Positions 23,001 to 32,227 of a DNA stretch of 64,000 nucleotides are shown here, piece after piece. The stretch lies in NCBI GenBank assembly GCA_027704905.1, contig CM051015.1:21779604-21843603 (forward strand), written 5' to 3'. The notes under the pieces are model-generated. The model had not been told where the DNA came from. It did no database searches and saw nothing but the letters and a program-made list of their open reading frames with translations. This DNA is from Muraenolepis orangiensis. Lineage: Eukaryota; Chordata; Actinopteri; Gadiformes; Muraenolepididae. A program made the translations under genes and the position numbers. Positions within the stretch are counted from its first letter, which is position 1; every line of letters begins with the position of its first letter.

Positions 23001-24000
23001 NNNNNNNNNNNNNNNNNNNNNNNNNNNNNNNNNNNNNNNNNNNNNNNNNNNNNNNNNNNNNNNNNNNNNNNNNNNNNNNNNNNNNNNNNNNNNNNNNNNN
23101 NNNNNNNNNNNNNNNNNNNNNNNNNNNNNNNNNNNNNNNNNNNNNNNNNNNNNNNNNNNNNNNNNNNNNNNNNNNNNNNNNNNNNNNNNNNNNNNNNNNN
23201 NNNNNNNNNNNNNNNNNNNNNNNNNNNNNNNNNNNNNNNNNNNNNNNNNNNNNNNNNNNNNNNNNNNNNNNNNNNNNNNNNNNNNNNNNNNNNNNNNNNN
23301 NNNNNNNNNNNNNNNNNNNNNNNNNNNNNNNNNNNNNNNNNNNNNNNNNNNNNNNNNNNNNNNNNNNNNNNNNNNNNNNNNNNNNNNNNNNNNNNNNNNN
23401 NNNNNNNNNNNNNNNNNNNNNNNNNNNNNNNNNNNNNNNNNNNNNNNNNNNNNNNNNNNNNNNNNNNNNNNNNNNNNNNNNNNNNNNNNNNNNNNNNNNN
23501 NNNNNNNNNNNNNNNNNNNNNNNNNNNNNNNNNNNNNNNNNNNNNNNNNNNNNNNNNNNNNNNNNNNNNNNNNNNNNNNNNNNNNNNNNNNNNNNNNNNN
23601 NNNNNNNNNNNNNNNNNNNNNNNNNNNNNNNNNNNNNNNNNNNNNNNNNNNNNNNNNNNNNNNNNNNNNNNNNNNNNNNNNNNNNNNNNNNNNNNNNNNN
23701 NNNNNNNNNNNNNNNNNNNNNNNNNNNNNNNNNNNNNNNNNNNNNNNNNNNNNNNNNNNNNNNNNNNNNNNNNNNNNNNNNNNNNNNNNNNNNNNNNNNN
23801 NNNNNNNNNNNNNNNNNNNNNNNNNNNNNNNNNNNNNNNNNNNNNNNNNNNNNNNNNNNNNNNNNNNNNNNNNNNNNNNNNNNNNNNNNNNNNNNNNNNN
23901 NNNNNNNNNNNNNNNNNNNNNNNNNNNNNNNNNNNNNNNNNNNNNNNNNNNNNNNNNNNNNNNNNNNNNNNNNNNNNNNNNNNNNNNNNNNNNNNNNNNN
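23001..24000. other. Assembly gap (1000 N)
   Basis: Exactly 1000 unknown bases, so a placeholder size. The right edge lies in the middle of the TLR8 copy 1 ectodomain and the left edge in the inverted arm. About 2.6 kb of TLR8 sequence would be needed to finish the gene, so the real gap is longer if copy 1 is complete. Confidence 0.99.
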
Positions 24001-24407
24001 GGGATTTGAGTCAAACGATTGCTGCTTAAATCCAGTTTACGCAGCTTTGTTAGATTTTTGAAAGCATCCACAGCAATGTCATCATCTTTCAGCCCTTCTC
24101 TTTTTGCCTGGTGAAGATTAAGTCCAGCCAGATCTTCCAGATGAGAAAATGCATCCACTGGTATATTCAGAATGGCGTTGTTTGATAAATCAACCTGAGT
24201 GGCATTGCTGGTTATCCCGTCAGGTACTGTTTTTAGTTGTCTCCCCTTACAGTCAAACAATATGACCTTTTTTGAGACTTTGACATCACATGGAAACTTC
24301 CGTGACATCCAAATTGGACTGGGGTGGCACACAGCAGGACGGATCCCTTGATGTAAAAACAGAAAACCTAGTAGACCTACAAGGTATGACCAGCAGATGG
24401 AGGTAAT
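24001..24407 (-). CDS. tlr8: Toll-like receptor 8, copy 1 (5' part of main exon; cut by gap)
   Basis: Endosomal receptor for single-stranded RNA breakdown products, signalling through MyD88 (TLR7/8/9 family knowledge). Seen here: acceptor TTATCTACAG at 24408-24417, then a signal peptide (ITSICWSYLVGLLGFLFLHQ) and the LRR N-terminal cap with Cys pairs (KFPCDV, LFDCKGRQLK). The first LRRs follow, up to NRLTQI, where the 1000-N gap begins. The start codon is supplied by the ATG exon at 25339-25341, in phase 0. An unspliced ATG also exists at 24464 (MIRRYLN). No frame break is visible in the 136 codons present. Whether the rest is intact is unknown. Confidence 0.8.
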
Positions 24408-24486
24408 CTGTAGATAACATACAACACAACATATGTCAGTTAAATTAAGGTATCTCCGAATCATTTTCAACAATATATTCCATAGG

Positions 24487-24626
<140 letters not shown>

Positions 24627-25338
24627 CATATATATATATACTGTATATTTATATATATATATATACTGCATTTTATATATTTAATATACTGGAAATATAA
24701 TACTGTATATTTTTATATATTTATATGTTATATCTTGAGACAATACAAATGGATGAAGAGAATTACCGATGCTTTTTTCTAATTTTAGTTTAGCACTGGT
24801 TCTCAACTTGGGGGTCGTGACCATGGTTGTCAACTTTTTATTTCAAATTTTTTAATCCATGATTTTCTTTGGAGTTATTTTTACATGTCAACTCCCAAAC
24901 GATTGATATCATGTACTCAATAAATATACATTGATTCTCCATTCCATGTACCAGTGTGTTTGAAGGGAGGGGGTTTGTGAGTCCCAACCCTATATTTTCC
25001 TTTGGGCGGGGGGAGTTGAGGCTCCAAAAGCTAAAGAACCGCTGATGTGTAGCGCAATGTTAATTAAATTGATACAATTATGACAATACTATATTAAAAA
25101 TATATAATTACAAAAAGAATGACCGATATTCACAAAGCAATGGAGTTTAAGTTTAATTCATGAAAACAAGTTATTGTATTTTCAGAAAAAAATCAAATAA
25201 ACAGTTTAACACAACATATAATGCACCTATAGGAAAATAAGAAAATAGAGAAAAAAATGAAAAATGAAAAATGACAAATTTAGTCCAAGTGATTGCAGAT
25301 GACAAGTTATTTAGAAAATGTATGTTTGAAGAACTCAC

Positions 25339-25341
25339 CAT
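25339..25341 (-). CDS. tlr8: TLR8 copy 1 exon 1: start codon only
   Basis: On the minus strand the sequence reads GCACAATG|GTGAGTTC: an ATG directly followed by a consensus splice donor. Joined in phase 0 to the acceptor at 24408 it gives Met plus ITSICWSYLV, a good signal peptide. A coding first exon that contributes only the initiator Met is known for TLR7/TLR8 genes. The 931-bp intron carries the CA/TA repeat. The same ATG/donor is kept in units at 38328-38330, 48016-48018 and 52895-52897 but lost upstream of copies 2 and 4. Confidence 0.7.
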
Positions 25342-25640
25342 TGTGCATGTGGTGGACCCGCAAGATATAATTATTAACAAGAAAAACGTCAATAATTGTA
25401 AATTCAAAAGCACTTGTGATAACTGTACCGAGGACTATGTCCGCTATTTTTAACAAACAGATAAACTAAACATTCCCTTGTGGGTGAACCGACTACGTCG
25501 GACTGCAGCGTGCTTCATTAGAATAGAAGCGTTCACAAATTAGAGAAGTCCGTTTCACCACTTCCCTATTACGGACTGATCATGTTTTTGTTAAAAAAAA
25601 AAATGGAATCCTTCCTGGTTTCTAATGAGAAAGCTGATTT
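25342..25640 (-). promoter_or_regulatory. Conserved upstream region of the TLR8 unit (candidate promoter/5' UTR)
   Basis: This block lies 5' of the ATG exon and recurs in all units (30380-30640, 36380-36640, 38345-38560, 48030-48285). Visible conserved words include the inverted repeat CCGACTACGTCGG (25488-25500), which contains TACGTCG. There is also CCACTTCCCT, that is AGGGAAGTGG on the coding strand, an ETS/PU.1-like core. No clear TATA box. The regulatory role is inferred only from conservation and position. Confidence 0.4.
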
Positions 25641-25859
25641 AATGTATTCCATTTTATATATATTTTTTATAAATAATGCTGCCTTCAAAGTGTCTCCCTG
25701 AACATATCATAAATATGTACATTTGTGTAATATTTTTGTATATTTTGTAATTCTTGTAATTGTTTTGTGGTTCTGAGTGCATCTTTGGAGGTGGCTGTAA
25801 CATTTCACTGTACATTGTACACTGTACCTTATACATGTGACAAATTAACCAAATCTGAT

Positions 25860-26400
25860 CTGATCTGAGATCACCGTACTGCTTGCTACTCTCTGTAGAA
25901 AGCACGCTTCTAAGGCCAAACCAAAAGTAAGGCTGAGCCTGAGGATTAGTCGGCCACTCCATGACAGAACGCCTGTACAGTCTCTTCCTGAGTCTCAGGT
26001 ACTTTGAGTAACACACCGCCTTCTCCAGAAAGATCAGCACAATGACATCGTTCTTCTCAAGATACAAGATACAAGATTTTCTATTGGCCATTTGAAACAA
26101 GTAAAACGGAACGCACACTCCCCATTCCCTCCCGCAGTATGAATTTCTAAACAATACTATAAAAATACTATACATGATAAAAATAAGAAGAAGAATCGTA
26201 AGGTGACTGATGGATTATATGTACATTTCTCATCCATGAGCCGCTGGTGGGCCATGAAGAACGCCCTTTTTAAGTTCTCGCTTTTGATGTCACGGTTGGT
26301 GAGGACGAACACCGTCCTCTTGCTCTGATGGCAGCTCTGGCAGAGGTTGTGGACGAGCAAACAACCCGGGATCCTGACCCGGTACTCGAAAATAAGAAAA
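25860..26400 (-). pseudogene. tlr7: TLR7-type TIR domain remnant downstream of TLR8 copy 2
   Basis: Starting about 10 bases after the TLR8 stop, the minus strand encodes the second half of a TIR domain distinct from that of TLR8. It has a BB-loop remnant (EYRVRIPG) and SKRTVFVLTNRDIKSENLKR, then AHQRLMDEK. After an inserted LINE tail come NDVIVLIFLEK, SKYLRLRKRLYRRSV and MEWPTNPQAQPYFWFGLRSV. The WPTNPQA-YFW box 3 and the KYLRLRKRL helix are those of TLR7. The ectodomain, TM and first TIR strands are absent. It is a gene relic, probably carried as 3' UTR of TLR8 transcripts. TLR7 and TLR8 are neighbours in vertebrates, which fits the origin. Confidence 0.8.
26060..26226 (-). mobile_element. 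LINE 3' tail inside the TLR7 TIR remnant
   Basis: On the coding strand the insert ends AAAATCTTGTATCTTGTATC and is bounded by a 6-bp duplication TGAGAA (plus-strand TTCTCA at 26054-26059 and 26227-26232). Removing it rejoins codons for MDEK and NDVI. The insert matches the 3' UTR of the L2-clade element at 15243. Other units share the site, so the insertion predates the duplications. Confidence 0.85.
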
Positions 26401-26409
26401 ACAGCAATG

Positions 26410-29400
26410 TCATTCTCTCTCCTGGCTGCCGGTAAAGTATTGTGAGTACGTACTGGTGTACATCGTCTGGTTGTCCACCCTGACTACATTCCTGAGGTTC
26501 TGCCAGAACCAGGGCTCTGCAGCAGCGGTCCTGGGCCACTCCACAATACTCTCCCCGCACAACCTCCTCCTCAGACGCAGGAAGTGAGAGTGCTGCAGCG
26601 CCGGCTCCAACATCAGCACCAGGATCACGTCCAGGTTCTCGTCCAGCAGCCGCTGGTGGGCCAGGTACATGGTCAGCCGGAAGACCCCCGTCTTGGCATA
26701 GGCCTGGGTCAGCACAAACAGGGTTTTGCGGCTGCAGCGAATGCTGTGGGTGAGGTTGTCGATCAACGGGGTCCCCGGTGGCCAGTCCCGCTCCTCCAGA
26801 CACAGGGGCAACGCCTTGTCCCCCTCATCCTCCAGCTTCACCCGCAGCTTCTCCAGCACCCACTCCGAGACCCAGGGGTCTTTGGTGTCATAGGTCACGA
26901 AGACGTCGTACACGCTGCCCGGCGAGGCCGAGGAACCGTAGCCCTTCCATTTGGCTTTCAGGTAGTGCAGGACGTAAGAGGCGTCCCAGTAGAAGATGTG
27001 AGCCACCGTGGCCATTGATGTGGTGACAATGATGAAGGTACTAGTGAGAATGGAGATGAGCAACGCCAGCGTGTCGTTCACACACTGGTCAAAGTCAAAC
27101 AGAATCATAACCTGAGGCTTGCTGTTTACTGATGTATAGCAATCCACATAAGTTGCCAGCCCTGGGATCGTGACATTACTGTCTTCAATCCACAGAATAA
27201 AATCCAGTGCATCACATGAACATTGAAATGGGTTATTATGTAAAGACAGCGTTTCAAGGTTATTATAAGGTTTTGTTAGGAAGGTGGTCTGGTTGATAAC
27301 AGCCAGCTTGTTGTCATTCAGGAAGAGGATCTTAAGGCTTGGAGCATCCTGTAAAAATCCATTTGAGAGTTGTGCAATTTGATTATGAGCCAGATTGAGA
27401 AGTTTTAACGAACGGGAGATACAAGTTTTTACAACGGCTAACTTGTTATAACTTAGATCTAGGATCTCAAGTTGATTGAAATGCTCTAGTTTAGTCCAAT
27501 TAAAATCAGAGAGTTTGTTGTGACTTATGACCAACAATGTGAGGTTACGTGGTAGGAAACTTAACACCTGATCAGGAATTACAAAAATGTCATTGGAAGA
27601 TATATTTAGTATTTTCAAATTAGTAAGCTCAGTGAACAGATTGATGTAGGAGTCATCTTTCCAAAGAGTTCCAAGCTGATTGTATCCAAATTGAAGCTCA
27701 CTTAATGAGTCACTCTGTATGCTTTTAGAAGTTAAAGTATAAATACAATTATTACTCATAGTTAATACCCTTAGAACAGGCAGATGTTTAACAAAAGCTA
27801 AATTATGTGACACTCCATAGGCTCTAAAGTAGTGGTCGTTGTAACTAATGTCCAGAACCTCTAGCTGCTGTAACTCCTGGAATGCATCGCCATAGGCCAG
27901 ATCAATTTTATTATATGACAGATCCAGATATGTCAGATTAGGCAAAGATGAGAATTCTGTCCCATTTAAGGCAGATGAAAACCCATTTCTTGACAAGTTA
28001 AGGCATGAGATGTTATCATAGCCTTCAAATTGCTCTGGAGTAATGAAGAACAGATTATTTGAGCTAAGACTTAGCACACGACCTGCCTTCCTGCACTCTT
28101 TCTTTACTAATAGGCTAGATTCCATTCTCTGATCCATTAGGTGTGATGAAGACATCAAGTTGGATTTAATGTTTTTCTTTCGGCTCGGTAGATTAGACTC
28201 CACTGAAATGGGATACAGTCTGTTCTCTGTTAAGTATATGACTTCCAATTGTGGTAATTCTTTGAACACACTGGAATTAGAGCGAACAATGAAGTTAGTC
28301 CCCAGATTTAGCACAGAAAGATGTTTGAGCATAGCAAGAGGTTTGAAAGTATCCAAATTAATTTCTCTGAAAACTAAACCAGCCAAATGCAAAACTTGAA
28401 GTGACTGTAGCTTTGAAAAACTGGTTGACAGCTTAATGGTTGGAGGGTAGAGGTTTTTTGCATAATTGAACGAAATATCTAAATGTTGTAAATTTGGAAG
28501 ATAACTTAAACACTTCAGCTCACCCTGAATGGCATTAAGCAATAAATTGAACGATAGCAAGAGCTTCCGAAGATTTTTGAGATTTTCAAACCAAGTTAAG
28601 TTAAGTTCTGTGAGGGAGTTGCCTGCTAAGTTTAACACACGTAGTCGTGTAAGCTTAGTAAATGCGTTGGGATGGATTCCAAGAGAAATATTAGGGCACG
28701 GTACACAGGGAAATGGAGCATTACTACATCTTGGGCAGTTTCCATGTATACTCAGTGTTGTTAAGCTAGAGAGCTCTTTAAAGTCGTCTTCAAAAATGTA
28801 TTGAATTTGGTTGTCATTAAGTATTAGTTTTGTTAGAGACTTTGGTAGTCCCTTTGGGACAGAAGTTAAATTGTTCGAGGACAGTCCCAGAACCTTCAGC
28901 TTGGTCAAAACTGCAAAGCTGTCATCTGAAATATTCACAGGCTTCCCACACTTATTGCCAAAATGGCAGTTTATGTCCAAGTATAGATGTGTCACATTTT
29001 TAAGACCAGAGAAGCTGTTTTTATGGAGCACTAATATCTTGTTTCTTTTAAACAAAATGTGTGTCAGATTGAGAGGAAGATTTCTGGGGATTTGAGTCAA
29101 ACGATTGCTGCTTAAATCCAGTTTACGCAGCTTTGTTAGATTTTTGAAAGCATCCACAGCAATGTCATCATCTTTCAGCCCTTCTCTTTTTGCCCGGTGA
29201 AGATTAAGTCCAGCCAGATCTTCCAGATGAGAAAATGCATCCACTGGTATATTCAGAATGGCGTTGTTTGATAAATCAACCTGAGTGGCATTGCTGGTTA
29301 TCCCGTCAGGTACTGTTTTTAGTTGTCTCCCCTTACAGTCAAACGATATGACCTTTTTTGAGACTTTGACATCACATGGAAACTTCCGTGACATCCAATT

Positions 29401-29550
29401 TGGACTGGGGTGGCACACAGCAGGACGGATCCCTTGATGTAAAAACAGAAAACCTAGTAGACCTACAAGGTATGACCAGCAGATGGAGGTAATCTGTAGA
29501 TAACATACAACACAACATATGTCAGTTAAATTAAGGTATCTCCGAATCAT
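26410..29550 (-). CDS. tlr8: Toll-like receptor 8, copy 2 (complete open main exon)
   Basis: A 1046-codon frame from ATG 29550. If the acceptor at 29494-29499 is used, the main exon is 29493-26410 and encodes 1027 residues. In order: signal peptide, LRR N-cap (KFPCDV), about 25 LRRs with the family's Cys-rich insertion GNCPRCSNAPFPCVPC, the Z-loop (SNLPSRKKNIKSNL to KKECRKAG), and the C-cap (NPFQCSCDALDFILW). A TM helix (ALLISILTSTFIIVTTSMA) follows, then a TIR domain with VYDVFVTYDTKD (box 1), LEERDWPPGTPL (BB loop) and FW (box 3). Length and layout match TLR8, an endosomal RNA sensor signalling through MyD88. No frame break. Its upstream unit has lost the ATG/GTGAGT exon (see 30330-30370), so start usage is uncertain. 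The TLR7 TIR relic follows within about 10 bp of the stop. Confidence 0.9.
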   Translation of the reverse strand: MIRRYLNLTDICCVVCYLQITSICWSYLVGLLGFLFLHQGIRPAVCHPSPNWMSRKFPCDVKVSKKVISFDCKGRQLKTVPDGITSNATQVDLSNNAILNIPVDAFSHLEDLAGLNLHRAKREGLKDDDIAVDAFKNLTKLRKLDLSSNRLTQIPRNLPLNLTHILFKRNKILVLHKNSFSGLKNVTHLYLDINCHFGNKCGKPVNISDDSFAVLTKLKVLGLSSNNLTSVPKGLPKSLTKLILNDNQIQYIFEDDFKELSSLTTLSIHGNCPRCSNAPFPCVPCPNISLGIHPNAFTKLTRLRVLNLAGNSLTELNLTWFENLKNLRKLLLSFNLLLNAIQGELKCLSYLPNLQHLDISFNYAKNLYPPTIKLSTSFSKLQSLQVLHLAGLVFREINLDTFKPLAMLKHLSVLNLGTNFIVRSNSSVFKELPQLEVIYLTENRLYPISVESNLPSRKKNIKSNLMSSSHLMDQRMESSLLVKKECRKAGRVLSLSSNNLFFITPEQFEGYDNISCLNLSRNGFSSALNGTEFSSLPNLTYLDLSYNKIDLAYGDAFQELQQLEVLDISYNDHYFRAYGVSHNLAFVKHLPVLRVLTMSNNCIYTLTSKSIQSDSLSELQFGYNQLGTLWKDDSYINLFTELTNLKILNISSNDIFVIPDQVLSFLPRNLTLLVISHNKLSDFNWTKLEHFNQLEILDLSYNKLAVVKTCISRSLKLLNLAHNQIAQLSNGFLQDAPSLKILFLNDNKLAVINQTTFLTKPYNNLETLSLHNNPFQCSCDALDFILWIEDSNVTIPGLATYVDCYTSVNSKPQVMILFDFDQCVNDTLALLISILTSTFIIVTTSMATVAHIFYWDASYVLHYLKAKWKGYGSSASPGSVYDVFVTYDTKDPWVSEWVLEKLRVKLEDEGDKALPLCLEERDWPPGTPLIDNLTHSIRCSRKTLFVLTQAYAKTGVFRLTMYLAHQRLLDENLDVILVLMLEPALQHSHFLRLRRRLCGESIVEWPRTAAAEPWFWQNLRNVVRVDNQTMYTSTYSQYFTGSQERE

Positions 29551-29578
29551 TTTCAACAATATATTCCATAGGCGACAC

Positions 29579-29579
<1 letters not shown>

Positions 29580-29653
<74 letters not shown>
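29580..29653. repeat. (AC)n/(TA)n microsatellite upstream of copy 2
   Basis: CA dinucleotides followed by TATATA to about 29770, at the position homologous to 24487-24613. Confidence 0.95.
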
Positions 29654-29661
<8 letters not shown>

Positions 29662-29770
29662 CATATATATATATACTGTATATTTATATATATATATACT
29701 GTATTTTATATATATAATATACTGGAAATATAATACTGTATATTTATATATATTTATATGTTATATCTTG

Positions 29771-30640
29771 AGACAATACAAATGGATGAAGAGAATTACC
29801 GATGCTTTTTTCTAATTTTAGTTTAGCACTGGTTCTCAACTTGGGGGTCGTGACCATGGTTGTCAACTTTTTATTTCAAATTTTTTAATCCATGATTTTC
29901 TTTGGAGTTATTTTTACATGTCAACTCCCAAACGATTGATATCATGTACTCAATAAATATACATTGATTCTCCATTCCATGTACCAGTGTGTTTGAAGGG
30001 AGGGGGTTTGTGAGTCCCAACCCTATATTTTCCTTTGGGCGGGGGGAGTTGAGGCTCCAAAAGCTAAAGAACCGCTGATGTGTAGCGCAATGTTAAGTCA
30101 ATTGATACAATTATGACAATACTATATTAAAAATATATAATTTCAAAAAGAATGACCGATATTCACAAAATAATGGAGTTTAAGTTGAATTCATGAAAAC
30201 AAGTTATTGTAATTTCAGAAAAAATTCAAATAAACAGTTTAACACAACATATAATGCACTTATAGGAAAATAAGAAAATAGAGAAAGAAATGAAAAATGA
30301 AAAATGACAATTTAGTCAAAGTGATTGCAGATGACAAGTTATTTAGAAAAAGTTATTTGTGCATGTGGTGGACCCGCAATATATAATTAGTAACAAGAAA
30401 AACGTCAATAATTGTAAATTCACAAGCACTTGTGATAACTGTACCGAGGACTATGTCCGTTATTTTTAACAAACAGACCAACTAAACATTCCCTTGTGGG
30501 TGAACCGACTACGTCGGACTGCAGCGTGCTTCATTAAAATAGAAGCGTTCACAAATTAGAGAAGTCCGTTTTTCCACCACTTCCCTATTACGGTCCATAA
30601 CTGATCATGTTTTTGTTAAAAAAAAACATGGAATCCTTCC
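29771..30640 (-). other. Unit intergenic/intron region upstream of copy 2, ATG exon deleted
   Basis: Collinear with 24720-25610. At 30335-30365 the block that elsewhere contains ATG and the GTGAGT donor is replaced. Copy 1 has TTTAGAAAATGTATGTTTG and then GAACTCACCATTGTGC, whereas here TTTAGAAAAAGTTATTTGTG runs straight on: a net loss of about 16 bases with a short filler. The conserved CCGACTACGTCGG block remains (about 30507). Confidence 0.75.
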
Positions 30641-30864
30641 TGGTTTGTAATGAAAAAGCTGATTTGATGTATTCCATTTTATATATATTTTTATAAATAA
30701 TGTTGCCTTCAAAGTGTCTCCCTGAACATATCATGAATATGTACATTTGTGTAATATTTTTGTATTTTTTTTTATTCTTGTAATTCTGAGTGCATCTTTG
30801 GAGGTGGCTGTAACATTTCACTGTACATTGTACACCGTACCTTATACATGTGACAAATGAACCA

Positions 30865-31082
30865 AATCTGATCTGATCTGAGATCACCGTACTGCTTGCT
30901 ACTCTCTGTAGAAAGCACGCTTCTAAGGCCAAACCAAAAGTAAGGTTGAGCCTGAGGATTAGTCGGCCACTCCATGACAGAACGCCTGTACAGTCTCTTC
31001 CTGAGTCTCAGGTACTTTGAGTAACACACCGCCTTCTCCAGAAAGATCAGCACAATGACATCGTTCTTCTCAAGATACAAGA
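30865..31082 (-). pseudogene. tlr7: TLR7-type TIR remnant, C-terminal half (unit 3)
   Basis: Encodes NDVIVLIFLEKAVCYSKYLR, LRKRLYRRSV and WPTNPQAQPYFWFGLRSV, as in unit 2, ending SSKQYGDL. The N-terminal half is missing because the LINE tail on its 5' side is fused to a TLR8 ectodomain fragment. Confidence 0.8.
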
Positions 31083-31215
31083 TACAAGATTTTCTATTGG
31101 CCATTTGCAACAAGTAAAACGGAACGCTCACTCCCCATTCCCTCCCGCAGTATGAATTTCTAAACAATACTATAAAAATACTATTCATGATAAAAATAAG
31201 AAGAAGAACCGAAAG
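31083..31215 (-). mobile_element. LINE 3' tail at the unit 3 junction
   Basis: CAAGATACAAGATTTTCTAT through AAAATAAGAAGAAGAA, the same tail as at 26060. It is one side of the deletion junction with TLR8 copy 3. Confidence 0.8.
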
Positions 31216-31217
31216 GT

Positions 31218-31945
31218 GACTGGATTAGGACAGCTTAATGGTGCTAGGGTATAAGTAGTGTTCAAAATTGAACGAAATATCAAAATGTTGTAATTTTGAA
31301 AGACAACTTAAACACTTCAGCTCACCCTGAATGGCATTAAGCAATACATTGAACGATAGCCGGAGCTCCCTAAGACTTTTGAGATTTTCAAACCAAGTTA
31401 AGTTAAGTTCCGTGAGGGAGTTGCCTGCTAAGTTTAACTCACGTAGTCGTGTAAGCTTAGTAAATGCGTTAGGATGGATTCCAAGAGAAATATTAGGGCA
31501 CGGTACACAGGGATATGGAGCATTTCTACATCTTGGGCAGTTTCCATGTATACTCAGTGTTTTTAAGTTAGAGAGCTCTTTAAAGTCGTCTTCAAAAATG
31601 TATTGAATTTGGTTGTCATTAAGTATTAGTTTTGTTAGAGACGTTGGTAGTCCCTTTGGGACAGAAGTTAAATTGTTCAAGGACAGTCCCACAACCTTCA
31701 GCTTGGTCAAAACTGCAAAGCTGTCATCTGAATTATTCACAGGCTTCCCACACTTATTGCTCAAATGGCTTTTTCCATCCAAGTTTAGATATGTCATATT
31801 TTTAAGACCAGAAAAGCTGTTTTTATCGAGCACCAAGATTTTATTTTCCTTTAACAAAATTGTTGTCAGATTGAGAGGAAGATTTCTGGGGATTTGAGTC
31901 AAACGATTGCTGCTTAAATCCAGTTTACACAGCTTAGTGATTATT
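31218..31945 (-). pseudogene. tlr8: TLR8 copy 3: ectodomain fragment
   Basis: About 240 open codons covering the LRRs from LDLSSNRLTQIP through GNCPRCRNAPYPCVPC to FEHYLYPSTIKLS. Signal peptide, LRR N-cap, everything after about LRR 11, the TM and the TIR are missing. The 3' break (GACTGGATTAGGACAGCTT, about 31213-31231) is the same as in copy 5, so the two derive from one deleted ancestor. The 5' side (31945) is fused to another LINE tail. Confidence 0.85.
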
Positions 31946-32045
31946 TATACAAGATTATTTATTGGCCATTTGCAACAAGTAAAACAGAATACATGATAAA
32001 AATAAGAAGAAGAATCGTAAGGTGACTGATGGATTATATGTACAT
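31946..32045 (-). mobile_element. LINE 3' tail between TLR8 copy 3 and the copy 4 TIR relic
   Basis: ATACAAGATTATTTATTGGC then TTTGCAACAAGTAAAACAGA and AAAATAAGAAGAAGAATCGT: a shortened form of the tail at 26060-26226. Confidence 0.75.
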
Positions 32046-32218
32046 TTCTCATCCATGAGCCGTTGGTGGGCCATGAAGAACGCCCTTTTTAAGTTCTCGC
32101 TTTTGATCTCATGTTGGTGAGGACGAACACCGTCCTCTTGCTCTGATGGCAGCTCTGGCAGAGGTTGTTGACGAGCAAACAACCCGGGATCCTGACCCGG
32201 TACTTGAAAATAAGAAAA
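32046..32218 (-). pseudogene. tlr7: TLR7-type TIR remnant, N-terminal half (unit 4)
   Basis: Encodes the BB-loop remnant and SENLKRAFFMAHQRLMDEK just after the TLR8 copy 4 stop. A two-base change (GATCTCATGTTGG against GATGTCACGGTTGG) shifts the frame. The C-terminal half now lies 1 kb away at 30865-31082, on the far side of the copy 3 fragment. Confidence 0.75.
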
Positions 32219-32227
32219 ACAGCAACG

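Noticed and set aside
26157..26412. A double-TIR receptor made by read-through of the TLR8 stop into the TLR7 relic
   Set aside because: The relic lies in a different frame from TLR8 and starts in the middle of the TIR fold, so read-through would not give a second TIR domain.
26584..27018. 144-codon plus-strand frame opposite the TLR8 TIR (also at 32402, 39427, 49212)
   Set aside because: It is the antisense shadow of the conserved, GC-rich TIR coding sequence and recurs only because that sequence recurs. It has no domain.
29551..29664. N-terminal extension of TLR8 copy 2 starting MYIYVCVCVC
   Set aside because: It is translation of the CA/TA microsatellite upstream of the splice acceptor. 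An ATG at 29550 or a spliced start is more plausible.
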